A DNA stretch of 64,000 nucleotides from an uncultured Lachnospiraceae bacterium (GCA_947650005.1 CANSTU010000007.1:1-64000), one strand, 5' to 3'; shown: positions 1 to 8,208, counted from the first letter of the stretch. Made by a program: numbers and translations. Notes: a model not told the origin generated them from the letters alone.

Positions 1-130
1 CAGCAGCCGGCCTGCAGAAAGGCAGGGACAGCCGCCGGATGGTCATGCGCTTGGCATGTAGGCCGGGGCCCTGGGGGCTGAACTCTGCCTTTCCAAAGGC
101 TTTCTGAAGGTGTATACTATCTATGAATTC

Positions 131-164
131 AATTTAAGCCGCTTGCGGCGTGATGGGAGGATCA
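131..164 (+). repeat. Leader hairpin-SD unit before the GH2 gene
   Basis: A short hairpin (GCCGCTTGCGGC) is followed by GTGATGGGAGG and then the ATG at 165. This is a short form of the leader repeat found throughout the window; its GGGAGG is the ribosome site that fixes the start at 165 rather than the upstream in-frame GTG at 150. Confidence 0.6.
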
Positions 165-2012
165 ATGAAAACAGGGATGCTTTGCTCCACCCGCTGGAGC
201 CATCAGGTGACAAATGAACAGGTATGGAAAGAATACCCTAGGCCCGCCATGGTCCGTTCCTCTTACTACAATCTGAACGGAGAATGGGACTATTGTTTTT
301 CCCGTACTACGCACAAACCGGAACATTTCATGGGCCGCATCCTAGTGCCCTTCTCTCCGGAAAGTCCTCTTTCCGGCGTTAAACGCCAACTTCTTCCTCA
401 TGAATTTCTGTGGTATCGCCGCCGTGCGCCCAGACCGTCCCTGAAAAAAGGCCATAGGCTGCTTCTCCACTTCGGAGCGGTTGACCAAAAATGCCGGATT
501 TTCATCGATGGGAAAACAGCCGGCAGCCATATTGGAGGATATCTGCCCTTTTCCTTGGATATCACGGACTTTCTGCCCGACGAAAACACTCCCGATTTTG
601 AACTGCTCCTGTGTGTACAAGATCTGAGCGATACCTCCTGGCACAGCCGCGGCAAGCAGAAGTTAAAACGAGGAGGCATGTTCTATACTGCCCAAAGCGG
701 AATCTGGCAGACTGTATGGATGGAGGAAGTCCCGGCTTCCCACATCTCCTCTGTCCGCATTACCCCGGACTTTGACCATGCCTGCTGCCGTATCCTGGTA
801 CATCTCACGGGAGATAAAAACGCCCCCCGCATCCTGCAGGCTTCCATACGGCCGGAAACAAAACAGGATGCGCTTCTGCGCGACCGCCCCTCGTTTCTCC
901 GCGGCCAAGCCCCGGACTCTGCCCTTTTTACCGTTTCCATCACTGCGGGCAGGGAAACAACCGTCTCCCTGCCCGATTTTCATCCCTGGACACCGGAGGA
1001 TCCCTTCCTCTACCACCTCACCCTGGAGACACAGGAAGACCGGGTGGAATGCTATTTCGCCATGCGCCAATGCGACATACGTACAGACAAACAGGGGCTC
1101 CCCAGACTATACCTAAACCACGTCCCCTATATGCAGACCGGTGTTTTGGACCAGGGCTATTGGCCGGACGGCCTCTACACCGCTCCCTGCGATGCGGCGC
1201 TTCAATACGATATCCTTACCATGAAAAGCTTAGGCTTCAACATGCTGCGCAAGCACATTAAAATTGAACCCCAGCGCTGGTATTACCACTGCGACAGGCT
1301 GGGCATGCTGGTCTGGCAGGACATGGTCTGCGGCGGCACTTCTTACCGCCACTGGTTTGTAACCTATCTTGCCACCCTTTTCAACGCCCTTCACCTCACC
1401 ATCCCGGATGGGCCGGCCAGTTACAGCCTCCTCTCACGTCGGGAAAAAGAGGGACGCAGGCAATTTTACCGCGAGATGAGAGACGCCGTCCGGACCCTTT
1501 TCAACCATCCTTCCATCGTCTGCTGGGTTCCTTTTAACGAAGGATGGGGGCAATTTGACGCCCAGAAAGCTGCCGACATTCTCCGTTCCCTCGATCCCTC
1601 CAGGCTGATCGACCATGCCAGCGGCTGGTTTGACCAGAAGGCCGGAGACCTGGCCAGCCTCCACTACTATTTCTTTTCCCTTAAAATACGCCCGGAAGCC
1701 GAACGCGCCCTGGCCCTTACGGAATTCGGCGGCTATACCTGGCATATCCCCCGCCACAGCTACAGCCGCAGACAATACGGCTACGGAAAATATAAGACCC
1801 GCGCCTCTTTGACCGCAGGATACCGAAAGCTCCTCACCCAAACCGTCCTTCCCGCCGTCAAAAGAGGGATCTCCGCCACTGTATACACCCAGCTGTCCGA
1901 TGTGGAAGACGAGGTAAACGGCCTGCTCACCTACGACCGGGAAATCCTGAAACCCGACGCTGACACAATCAGACACCTGAACCAGGCTCTCAAGGAGGCG
2001 CTCCGCCCCTAA
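165..2012 (+). CDS. Glycoside hydrolase family 2 (beta-galactosidase/glucuronidase type)
   Basis: Predicted retaining beta-glycosidase of about 615 residues. No signal peptide is seen, so it should act in the cytoplasm on imported oligosaccharides or glycosides. The N-terminal third is a GH2 jelly-roll sugar-binding domain (NLNGEWDYCF; HFGAVDQKCRIFIDG), followed by an Ig-like segment (about residues 190-310) and a TIM barrel. The acid/base Glu lies in PFNEGWGQFD (about residue 458) and the nucleophile Glu in LTEFGGYTW (about 519). The track start is a GTG at 150, but GGGAGG just before ATG 165 makes 165 the better start. The exact substrate cannot be told from sequence. The next + strand gene, proS, has its own promoter. 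Confidence 0.88.
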   Translation: MKTGMLCSTRWSHQVTNEQVWKEYPRPAMVRSSYYNLNGEWDYCFSRTTHKPEHFMGRILVPFSPESPLSGVKRQLLPHEFLWYRRRAPRPSLKKGHRLLLHFGAVDQKCRIFIDGKTAGSHIGGYLPFSLDITDFLPDENTPDFELLLCVQDLSDTSWHSRGKQKLKRGGMFYTAQSGIWQTVWMEEVPASHISSVRITPDFDHACCRILVHLTGDKNAPRILQASIRPETKQDALLRDRPSFLRGQAPDSALFTVSITAGRETTVSLPDFHPWTPEDPFLYHLTLETQEDRVECYFAMRQCDIRTDKQGLPRLYLNHVPYMQTGVLDQGYWPDGLYTAPCDAALQYDILTMKSLGFNMLRKHIKIEPQRWYYHCDRLGMLVWQDMVCGGTSYRHWFVTYLATLFNALHLTIPDGPASYSLLSRREKEGRRQFYREMRDAVRTLFNHPSIVCWVPFNEGWGQFDAQKAADILRSLDPSRLIDHASGWFDQKAGDLASLHYYFFSLKIRPEAERALALTEFGGYTWHIPRHSYSRRQYGYGKYKTRASLTAGYRKLLTQTVLPAVKRGISATVYTQLSDVEDEVNGLLTYDREILKPDADTIRHLNQALKEALRP

Positions 2013-2170
2013 AGCACAGCCGTTCTTTCCGTCCATCCCCACATGCTTCACGATATGATATTCACCGCTAAAGCGGCCTGAACCCATATCCCTGCTTTCC
2101 CGGCGGCCGCCCTCTTCCTTCTCACATCATTATCACCCAGGGCTATCCTTGTGTTTTCGAAAACCTAGCG

Positions 2171-2471
2171 CAGAGGAACCGCCTTTCAACAGCAGCTGCC
2201 CCAGCCTGCCGGGACTTTGCCCACAGTGAAACGGCCCAGGGAGAGGTGCGGAGGCCGTGCTATGTTTTTGAACGCATTTCACGCCATGGAGACGAGACAT
2301 GCTTCCCTGGAGGGGCGTTGCCCGACAGAAAAGCGGCCATGGCTCATCGAAACGCCCGACGCGACGGCGTTCAAAAACATAGCACGGGCTCCGCGCCTCT
2401 CCCTGGGCCGTTTTACTGCGGGCAAAGTCCCGGCAGACTGGGGCAGCTGCTGTTGAAAGGCGGTTCCTCTG
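2171..2471. repeat. Long palindromic element with conserved core, copy 1
   Basis: Arms 2171-2275 and 2367-2471 (105 bp each) are reverse complements with about 5 differences, 4 of them transitions. The 91-nt loop (2276-2366) carries a core shared with the elements at 33.7 kb and 57.6 kb: GCCATGgAgAcGAGAC, TGCTTCCC, GGAGGGGCG, CCCGAC, GGCTCaTCG. The arms show no similarity to the arms of the other two copies. It lies between the GH2 gene and the proS promoter. No credible protein is encoded; the track ORFs across it are palindrome artefacts. Confidence 0.85.
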
Positions 2472-2483
2472 TAACCTCCCCCA

Positions 2484-2512
2484 TTGACACCCATCCCCAT
2501 CTATGCTATTCT
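2484..2512 (+). promoter_or_regulatory. Promoter of the proS T-box transcript
   Basis: TTGACA at 2484-2489, a 17-bp spacer and TATTCT at 2507-2512. It starts 12 bp after the palindromic element and about 690 bp before proS, as expected for a long riboswitch leader. Confidence 0.7.
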
Positions 2513-2518
2513 AGGAAA

Positions 2519-2950
2519 AATCGATGGAATCTGTGCGGACCAGTCGCCGTTTCCATCCATGTCCCGCCTCAGGCCCATTTTTATTTTGCCTGCTGCCCGC
2601 GGGAAAAGGCGTTGAAGGGAAATAGTAGCTATTCCGAATGGCACAGAGAGAAGGCGGCCGGTGCGAGCCTTTGCGGACGGAATAGTAAACCCCTCCCGGA
2701 GCTGTGGGCCGAACCATCCAGCATTTTATGGATGCCAAGTAAGCTTCACCGGGTTCTCCCGTGACAGAGAAAGGTATCGGGCTCTGTCCCCGTACCGTGA
2801 GTGCGGATTATTCCGAATTTAGGTGGTACCACGGACGTATACGTTCGCCCTAAGCTTATCTTTATGTTTCTTAATTGTAGGACTTTCTTCAGAGGAATCC
2901 AAGGAAAGTTTTACACAAAGAGCGGGATAGGTGGAGGGCCTTTTTTATTT
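2519..2950 (+). ncRNA. T-box riboswitch leader of proS
   Basis: The T-box sequence is visible at 2817-2853: TTTAGGTGGTACCACGG, then CGTTCGCCCTAA. TTAGG can pair with CCTAA around the TGGTACC bulge that binds the tRNA acceptor end. GCCCT (2847-2851) can instead pair with AGGGC (about 2935) just before the T run at 2941-2946, giving a terminator. The regulated gene is prolyl-tRNA synthetase, so uncharged tRNA-Pro is the expected ligand. I could not place the specifier codon confidently. The 5' end is set from the promoter at 2484-2512. Confidence 0.8.
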
Positions 2951-3062
2951 CCCGCAACTTACAACGCCGCCTGCGCAGAGAAAAATCGCTTTGCGGCGCA
3001 AACATCCTCTGAACGCACAGAAGGCGTCCGATGCGCATTCTGGCGATCGAGGCATTGGGGAA

Positions 3063-3173
3063 GCGTGAAAGTTTTTCAATTTTTCATTCACCCTGATTGG
3101 TACACGCGCTGAAGCGCACAGATGGGATTACCCTGATTTGAGTGCGTGCCCTGCACGCAGATAGGAGTTAAGT
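3063..3173 (+). repeat. Two tandem leader hairpin-SD units before proS
   Basis: Unit 1 (about 3063-3130) begins GCGTGAAA and continues CCCTGATTGG, hairpin ACGCGCTGAAGCGC, AGATGGGATTA. Unit 2 (3131-3173) has CCCTGATTTG, hairpin GCGTGCCCTGCACGC, AGATAGGAGTTA. The two stems differ in sequence but both pair, which argues for a selected hairpin. GGAG of unit 2 serves as the Shine-Dalgarno for ATG 3174. Confidence 0.75.
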
Positions 3174-4928
3174 ATGAAACTGTCAGCATTGACTGGGGAG
3201 CGTTTTCGGGAAACTCCCTCCGATTGTGTCATTGAAAGCCACGCTTTCATGCTCCGGGGAGGGTATATGAAATACGTTGCAAACGGAATCTATTCCGTTC
3301 TGCCTCCCCTGAAACGGATCACGGACAAAATTGAAAGAATCATCCGAGAGGAAATGGATGCCTTAGGCGGACAGGAGGTTTTATTTCCCGTAGCGCTCCC
3401 CGCATCCCTCTGGGAAGAATCCGGCCGTCTGCAGACCGTGGGACGGGAGCTTTTGCGCTTCACTGACCGAGGCGGCGCCGATATGGTTCTGGGGATGACC
3501 CATGAGGAAGCAGCCGTCCATCTGGTACGGGAATATGCCTCCAGCCATTCCCGCTATCCTTTCATGATCTATCAGATACAGACCAAATTCCGGGACGAGG
3601 CCAGGCCCAGGGCCGGCCTGATCCGGGTAAGGGAGTTTATCATGAAAGACGCCTATTCCTTCCATACCTCCCAAGAAGACCTGGATGCCTTCTATCAGCG
3701 CTGCCTGCAGGCCTATGAGCGGATTTTCGCCCGCGCTGGAATTCCTCAGGTAGTTTCTGTCGCCTCGGATTCCGGCATGATGGGCGGCAGCCTTTCCCAC
3801 GAATTCATGCTGCTCACCTCCGCCGGGGAGGACAGCATCGTCCTCTGCCCGCACTGCGGATACCGCGCCAATATGGAAGCCGCGGAATGCATCGTTTCGG
3901 ACACCCCAAATCAGACGATGCAGGAGCTAGCGCCCATACACACACCGGATATCTGTACCATTCAGGATCTGTGCAGCCATTTGGACATACCGCCCAAAAA
4001 CCTATGCAAAGCCGTTGTCTATCAAAGGAACCGGGACGATTCCTACGTGATCGTTTTTCTGCGTGGGGATTTAGAAATCAATGAAACCAAACTCACCAAT
4101 CTCCTCGGGGAAGGGATTCATCCTGCCCTAATTACGGAGGATAGCGGCCTGGAAGCCGGTTTCATCGGCCCCTGCGGCCTCTCCTGCGAGAATCCTTCTT
4201 CTCCGAATGCAAAGCACACCGTGCTCTATGACCGATCCCTGCAGGGATCCTGCGGATTGGCCTGCGGAGCCAATCGGAAAGACTTCCATTTCACCGGGCT
4301 TTGCATGGAAAGGGACTGCCCCGATGTATGCTATCACGACCTGGCAAAGGCCGTTTTGGGAGGGACCTGTCCTGCCTGCCGGAAAATCGGCATCAAGGTT
4401 TCACGAGGAATCGAAGTGGGCAATATTTTTCAACTGGGCGCCAAATATACCCACGCAATGCACATGCAGTACATGGATGAAAACGGCGCCCTCAGGGAAC
4501 CTCTGATGGGCTGCTACGGCATCGGCATCGGACGCCTCGCCGCCTCCGTCTGTGAGGCGTCCCACGACGAATTCGGCCCCATCTGGCCCATCAGCATCGC
4601 CCCCTGGCAGGTTCATTTATGCTGTTTGAGAAGCGACAACGAACACGTACATTCTCAGGCGGACAGCCTGTATAATATGCTGCAAGAACAAGGGCTGGAG
4701 GTTCTCTACGACGACAGGGCCGTCAGCGCCGGCGTCATGTTTTCCGACGCAGATCTTCTGGGCGTACCCATACGGCTCACTGTGAGCCCCCGCAACTATA
4801 AGGAAGGGTGCGTGGAACTCTCCCTGCGTCAGGATAAATCCATTTCTGCCAAAATCCCGATGGACGAAGTCCTTCTCCGTGTTATGGAAACGATAAGCAG
4901 GCTGAAGGAGGAGTGCCGTCCGGCCTGA
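3174..4928 (+). CDS. proS: Prolyl-tRNA synthetase
   Basis: Class II aminoacyl-tRNA synthetase that charges tRNA-Pro; 584 residues, the usual bacterial length. The N-terminal catalytic part has TKFRDEARPRAGLIRVREF (motif 2) and a later GCYGIGIGRLAAS (motif 3, about residue 445). Between them lies the INS/YbaK-like editing insertion (about 225-400), and the last 100 residues match the anticodon-binding fold. It is the only gene of its transcription unit. Expression should depend on the T-box leader at 2519-2950 and on the two leader repeats that supply its ribosome site. An imperfect palindrome follows the stop. Confidence 0.96.
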   Translation: MKLSALTGERFRETPSDCVIESHAFMLRGGYMKYVANGIYSVLPPLKRITDKIERIIREEMDALGGQEVLFPVALPASLWEESGRLQTVGRELLRFTDRGGADMVLGMTHEEAAVHLVREYASSHSRYPFMIYQIQTKFRDEARPRAGLIRVREFIMKDAYSFHTSQEDLDAFYQRCLQAYERIFARAGIPQVVSVASDSGMMGGSLSHEFMLLTSAGEDSIVLCPHCGYRANMEAAECIVSDTPNQTMQELAPIHTPDICTIQDLCSHLDIPPKNLCKAVVYQRNRDDSYVIVFLRGDLEINETKLTNLLGEGIHPALITEDSGLEAGFIGPCGLSCENPSSPNAKHTVLYDRSLQGSCGLACGANRKDFHFTGLCMERDCPDVCYHDLAKAVLGGTCPACRKIGIKVSRGIEVGNIFQLGAKYTHAMHMQYMDENGALREPLMGCYGIGIGRLAASVCEASHDEFGPIWPISIAPWQVHLCCLRSDNEHVHSQADSLYNMLQEQGLEVLYDDRAVSAGVMFSDADLLGVPIRLTVSPRNYKEGCVELSLRQDKSISAKIPMDEVLLRVMETISRLKEECRPA

Positions 4929-4980
4929 ACTCGCATGGACAATGCCCAATCCGGGAATAACGGCCGCCCATGCATACCAA

Positions 4981-5137
4981 ACGCATGAACGGTGCAGTCT
5001 GCTCCGCCATCTCTTCCCTGTCTGCTCCTAAACCGCAGGCGAACGCGGTAGCCTCCTTTTTGACCGAATCCTACCGCATTCGCCTGCAATCCGGGAGCAG
5101 ACAGGCAGAGACAGCGGGCACGGCCGAACCATGCGTC
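4981..5137. terminator. Long imperfect palindrome between convergent proS and map
   Basis: The left part (4981-5051: ACGCATG, CTGTCTGCTCC, GCAGGCGAACGCGGTAG) is an imperfect reverse complement of the right part (5071-5137), with a loop of about 19 nt. Its place between two converging genes suggests a bidirectional terminator. There is no clear T run and it lacks the 85-nt core of the other long palindromes. Confidence 0.55.
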
Positions 5138-5190
5138 TGCCATTCCTCTATAGAAACGGATTCCTGTGGTCTCTCACCCCATTGTCTCCA

Positions 5191-5336
5191 TGACCCAATG
5201 CGCCAGAATCTCGCATCCCATTGCCCCCTTGGCTCAATGCGCCAGAATCTCGCACCCCATTTCCCCTTGGCTCAATGCGCCAGAATCTTGCACCCCATTT
5301 CCCCTTGGTTCAGTGCGCCAGAATCTCGCATCCCTC
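5191..5336. repeat. Tandem 38-39 bp repeat copied from the map 3' end
   Basis: Four copies of AATGCGCCAGAATCTCGCA plus CCCCATTTCCCCTTGG start near 5197, 5236, 5274 and 5312. Read on the minus strand, the copy at 5312 is the real end of map (codons for CEILAH and stop). The other three are downstream duplications, each repeating the ILAH codons; two repeat the TGA stop and the outermost reads TGG instead. Confidence 0.85.
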
Positions 5337-6182
5337 TTCAGTCACCAGAATCATGGCCTCCCACTGGGCGGACGGCTTCCCGTCCTCCGTATAGACGGTC
5401 CATCCGTCCTCGTCATCCACATAGATTTCTGCCGTCCCCATATTCACCATAGGCTCAATGGTAAAAATCATCCCAGGAACCATCAACATTTCCGTTCCCT
5501 TCGGCGCCACATAACTGACAAAGGGATCCTCATGGAATTCCAGCCCCACTCCGTGGCCGCCGATCTCCTCCACCACGCTGTAACCGTTTAACTTTGCATG
5601 GCTATTCACCGCATCCGCCATGTCTCCCAAAAAGGCCCAGGGTTTCACCGCGGCGATCCCCTTCTCCATACACTCCCTGGCCACGCGCACCAAGCGCGCA
5701 TCCTCCTCCTTCACGTTCCCTATACAGAACATTCTCGACGAGTCCCCGAAATATCCCCCGTAAATCGTGGACACATCCACATTTACGATATCCCCGTCTT
5801 TCAAAACCACCTTTTCACTCGGAATGCCATGACATACCTGGTTTCCAACGGATGTACATACACTTTTAGGGAATCCGTCATAGCCCAAAGGGGCCGGTAT
5901 TCCCCCCAGTTCCCTCGTTTTCTCGTCTACCATCCTGTCTATCTGCGCCGTAGTCATCCCTTCGCAAATCTGTTGTCCTACATAATCCAGAATAGAGGTA
6001 TTGATCCGGCCGCTTTTACGGATTCCCTCGATCTGCTGCGCGTTCTTTATCATCCCGTATCCCGGCACCATATATCCCTGCAGCTCGTAGTGCCGGATTT
6101 TCTCGTCAAAAGCCGCATGACACTGCTTGTATTTCCTGCCGCTTTTACACCAGCAAGGATCGTTCCTTCCCATTTTTAACAT
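5310..6182 (-). CDS. map: Type I methionine aminopeptidase with N-terminal SEC-C-like zinc motif
   Basis: Removes the initiator Met from new proteins; 290 residues. The N-terminus has a small Cys/His zinc motif (RNDPCWCKSGRKYKQCH, residues 5-21), as in clostridial MAPs that carry a SEC-C-type extension. The peptidase fold follows with the metal ligands in place: Asp in NVDVSTIYGGYFGDSS, His in GGHGVGLEFHEDP, Glu in FTIEPMV and Glu in QWEAMILVTEEG. The start at 6182 follows AGGGGATAGAG. The stop lies inside a tandem repeat that duplicates the last codons downstream. It converges with proS. Confidence 0.93.
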   Translation of the reverse strand: MLKMGRNDPCWCKSGRKYKQCHAAFDEKIRHYELQGYMVPGYGMIKNAQQIEGIRKSGRINTSILDYVGQQICEGMTTAQIDRMVDEKTRELGGIPAPLGYDGFPKSVCTSVGNQVCHGIPSEKVVLKDGDIVNVDVSTIYGGYFGDSSRMFCIGNVKEEDARLVRVARECMEKGIAAVKPWAFLGDMADAVNSHAKLNGYSVVEEIGGHGVGLEFHEDPFVSYVAPKGTEMLMVPGMIFTIEPMVNMGTAEIYVDDEDGWTVYTEDGKPSAQWEAMILVTEEGCEILAH

Positions 6183-6240
6183 CTCTATCCCCTCTCTATC
6201 GCAGGATTTGCTTGCGATACTGCCGCCAGTAAAGGTTTAA
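6183..6240 (-). repeat. Variant leader (GGCGGCAGTATCGCAAG type) before map
   Basis: On the minus strand: ACTGGCGGCAGTATCGCAAG, then TCCTGCGATA, then AGGGGATAGAG and ATG. The two ATCGCA/TGCGAT halves form a hairpin before the ribosome site. The same arrangement precedes the DUF6259-like gene near 53.2 kb, so this is a second leader type. Confidence 0.6.
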
Positions 6241-6318
6241 CGAAGATCCAAACCTGCTTCCATCTGCCTGCTTTATCAGGCACAAATCCATGGGTAACAA
6301 ATGGCTGAACCACCATTT

Positions 6319-8208
6319 TCAATCTATTTTCTCCGCCGTGATCTTCGCCGCCAGCTCCTCTAAATACATCCACCGTTCCATCTTTTCCTCCAGGGCTGCT
6401 TCCGCCTCTTCCTTTTCCAGCATCAGCCCGTTCAGTTTTGCATAATCCCTGGCAGCCTTTGCAATCTGCTCCTCTAAAGCTGAAATCCGTTCCTCTAGTT
6501 CGCCGATCTGTGCCTCTATGGTCTCATAATCCTTCTGTTCCTGATAGGAAAATTTCAGTTTCCTCGTTTTCATCGATTCGGGCTTTCCCCTTCCGGACGG
6601 GCCGTCCTTCCCCTTTCCTTCCGAAAACCGGCCCGAAGAAGCCGTCTCCGCCCGATCCTTTGCGCCGCCCTCCATCTGTCGGCGCAGCGCATAATCGGTA
6701 TATCCGCCCTCATACTGCCTCAGCCTTCCGCCCTCTTCAAATGCAAAAATCCGGCGTACCACCCGGTCGAGAAAATATCTGTCATGGGATACCGCGATCA
6801 CAATTCCATCAAAATTGTCCAGATAATCTTCCAGGATGGAAAGTGTAGTCACGTCCAGATCGTTGGTCGGCTCGTCCAGAATCAATACATTGGGGGCCTC
6901 CATCAACACCCGCAGCAGGTTCAGCCTCTTTTTCTCACCCCCGGAAAGCTTTCCGATCAGCCCGTATTGATCTTCCCCTGCGAACAGAAACCGTTCCAAC
7001 ATCTGGGAGGCGCTGATGCTTCCTTCGGCCGTACGCACATATTCCGCCGTATCCCGGATATAATCAATCACCCTTTTATCCGGATCCATGGCAGCTGCTG
7101 GCTGCATCTGCGGGCTGTCCAATTCCTGGGCATAATACCCGATCCTGATTGTCCCTCCCACCTTTATCTCTCCTCGGTCCGGCGCAAGCTGCCCTGTCAA
7201 AAGCTTCATGAGCGTGGTTTTACCACATCCGTTGGCGCCGATGAATCCCACCCTGTCCCCTTTTAAAAAGGTATAGGAAAAATCCTCTATCAGCTTCTTT
7301 TCCCCGTATGCCTTTCCAATATGGGACAGCTCTATCGTAGTTTTTCCCATCCGCGTCGTGGCTGAACTCATGTCCACACGGGCCTCCGCTGCCGGAGCCT
7401 GTCTGGAGGAGAGCTCCTCATATCTCTGGATCCGCGCCTTCTGTTTCGTGGAACGGGCCCGCGCGCCCCGCTGCATCCAGGCCAGCTCCACGCGCAGGAT
7501 GGACTGCCTTTTTCTCTCTCCCGCCGCTTCCCGCTCCATCCGCTCCGCTTTTCCCTTCAAATACTCCTCATAATTGCCTGGATAGGAATACAGTTTTCCT
7601 TGGTCGATCTCCACAATCCTCCCGGCAACGCTGTCCAGAAAATACCTGTCATGGGTCACCATCACCAACGTCCCCCTCCATTTTTTTAGGTATTCTTCCA
7701 GCCAATCCGACATTTCATTGTCCAGATGGTTTGTCGGCTCATCCAACACCAGGATATCCGATGGAAAAACAAGGGCGGCCACCAGGGCGAGGCGCTTCCG
7801 CTGTCCGCCGGAAAGTTCCCCGCAGGGCTGGTCAAAATCCGTTACGCCAAGCCGGGTAAGCATGGCCTTTACGTCGCTTTCCGTCACCCATGCACTGCCT
7901 TTTATTTCGCTCTTATCTCCCATCCCGGCCGCATTTTCCGCTGCCAAAACGCTCTCCAGCACCGTATCCTGTGGAGCGAATTTCGCTTCCTGGGACAGGA
8001 AACGTATCACCACATGGTTAGCGCAGGTCCTCTTCCCCCCATCCGGCTCTTCTTCCCCCGTCAACAGGCGGAGCAAAGTGGATTTTCCTGTTCCGTTAAT
8101 CCCGATCAGCCCTACCTTTTCCCCCTCCTGCAGATAAAAGGAAACATCATCCAACAGCTTCCTTTCCCCATAGGATTTCGATATCTGTTCCAATGTGAGT
8201 AAATTCAT
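6319..8208 (-). CDS. ABC-F family ATPase (Uup/YdiF-like)
   Basis: Soluble twin ABC ATPase of the ABC-F family; members act on the ribosome in translation control or antibiotic protection rather than in transport. About 629 residues. Domain 1 has Walker A GINGTGKST, signature LSGGQRKR and Walker B LVLDEPTNHLD; domain 2 has GANGCGKTT, LSGGEKKR and LILDEPTNDLD. An arginine-rich linker and a C-terminal coiled coil (IEAQIGELEERISALEEQI) complete the family plan. No membrane segment is present. The track starts at 8319, but MNLLTLEQISKSYG at 8208, after AGCAGGGAAC, is the likely start. Which ABC-F subfamily it belongs to is not clear. Confidence 0.9.
   Translation of the reverse strand: MNLLTLEQISKSYGERKLLDDVSFYLQEGEKVGLIGINGTGKSTLLRLLTGEEEPDGGKRTCANHVVIRFLSQEAKFAPQDTVLESVLAAENAAGMGDKSEIKGSAWVTESDVKAMLTRLGVTDFDQPCGELSGGQRKRLALVAALVFPSDILVLDEPTNHLDNEMSDWLEEYLKKWRGTLVMVTHDRYFLDSVAGRIVEIDQGKLYSYPGNYEEYLKGKAERMEREAAGERKRQSILRVELAWMQRGARARSTKQKARIQRYEELSSRQAPAAEARVDMSSATTRMGKTTIELSHIGKAYGEKKLIEDFSYTFLKGDRVGFIGANGCGKTTLMKLLTGQLAPDRGEIKVGGTIRIGYYAQELDSPQMQPAAAMDPDKRVIDYIRDTAEYVRTAEGSISASQMLERFLFAGEDQYGLIGKLSGGEKKRLNLLRVLMEAPNVLILDEPTNDLDVTTLSILEDYLDNFDGIVIAVSHDRYFLDRVVRRIFAFEEGGRLRQYEGGYTDYALRRQMEGGAKDRAETASSGRFSEGKGKDGPSGRGKPESMKTRKLKFSYQEQKDYETIEAQIGELEERISALEEQIAKAARDYAKLNGLMLEKEEAEAALEEKMERWMYLEELAAKITAEKID

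Noticed and set aside
1-130. Imperfect hairpin (AAAGGCAG...CTGCCTTT) at the window edge
   Set aside because: It may be a terminator or leader of a gene outside the window; too little context to call.
1434-2087. 217-residue minus ORF at the GH2 3' end
   Set aside because: Antisense shadow of the GH2 catalytic domain with no start signal.
2171-2471. Retron msr-msd locus
   Set aside because: The inverted-repeat layout is reminiscent, but no reverse transcriptase gene lies near any of the three copies.
2246-2764. 172-residue + strand ORF over palindrome copy 1 and the T-box leader
   Set aside because: No ribosome site, and the sequence is explained by the palindrome, promoter and T-box. The 2217-2456 and 2279-2500 ORFs are artefacts of the same inverted repeat.
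2801-3112. 103-residue ORF before proS
   Set aside because: It covers the T-box antiterminator and terminator; no protein features.
5191-5336. CRISPR-like array
   Set aside because: The 38-39 bp units are contiguous with no unique spacers and copy the map 3' end; it is a tandem duplication.
5166-5591. 141-residue + strand ORF with repeated CARISHPI words
   Set aside because: Its repeats are the antisense of the duplicated map stop region; no independent signal.
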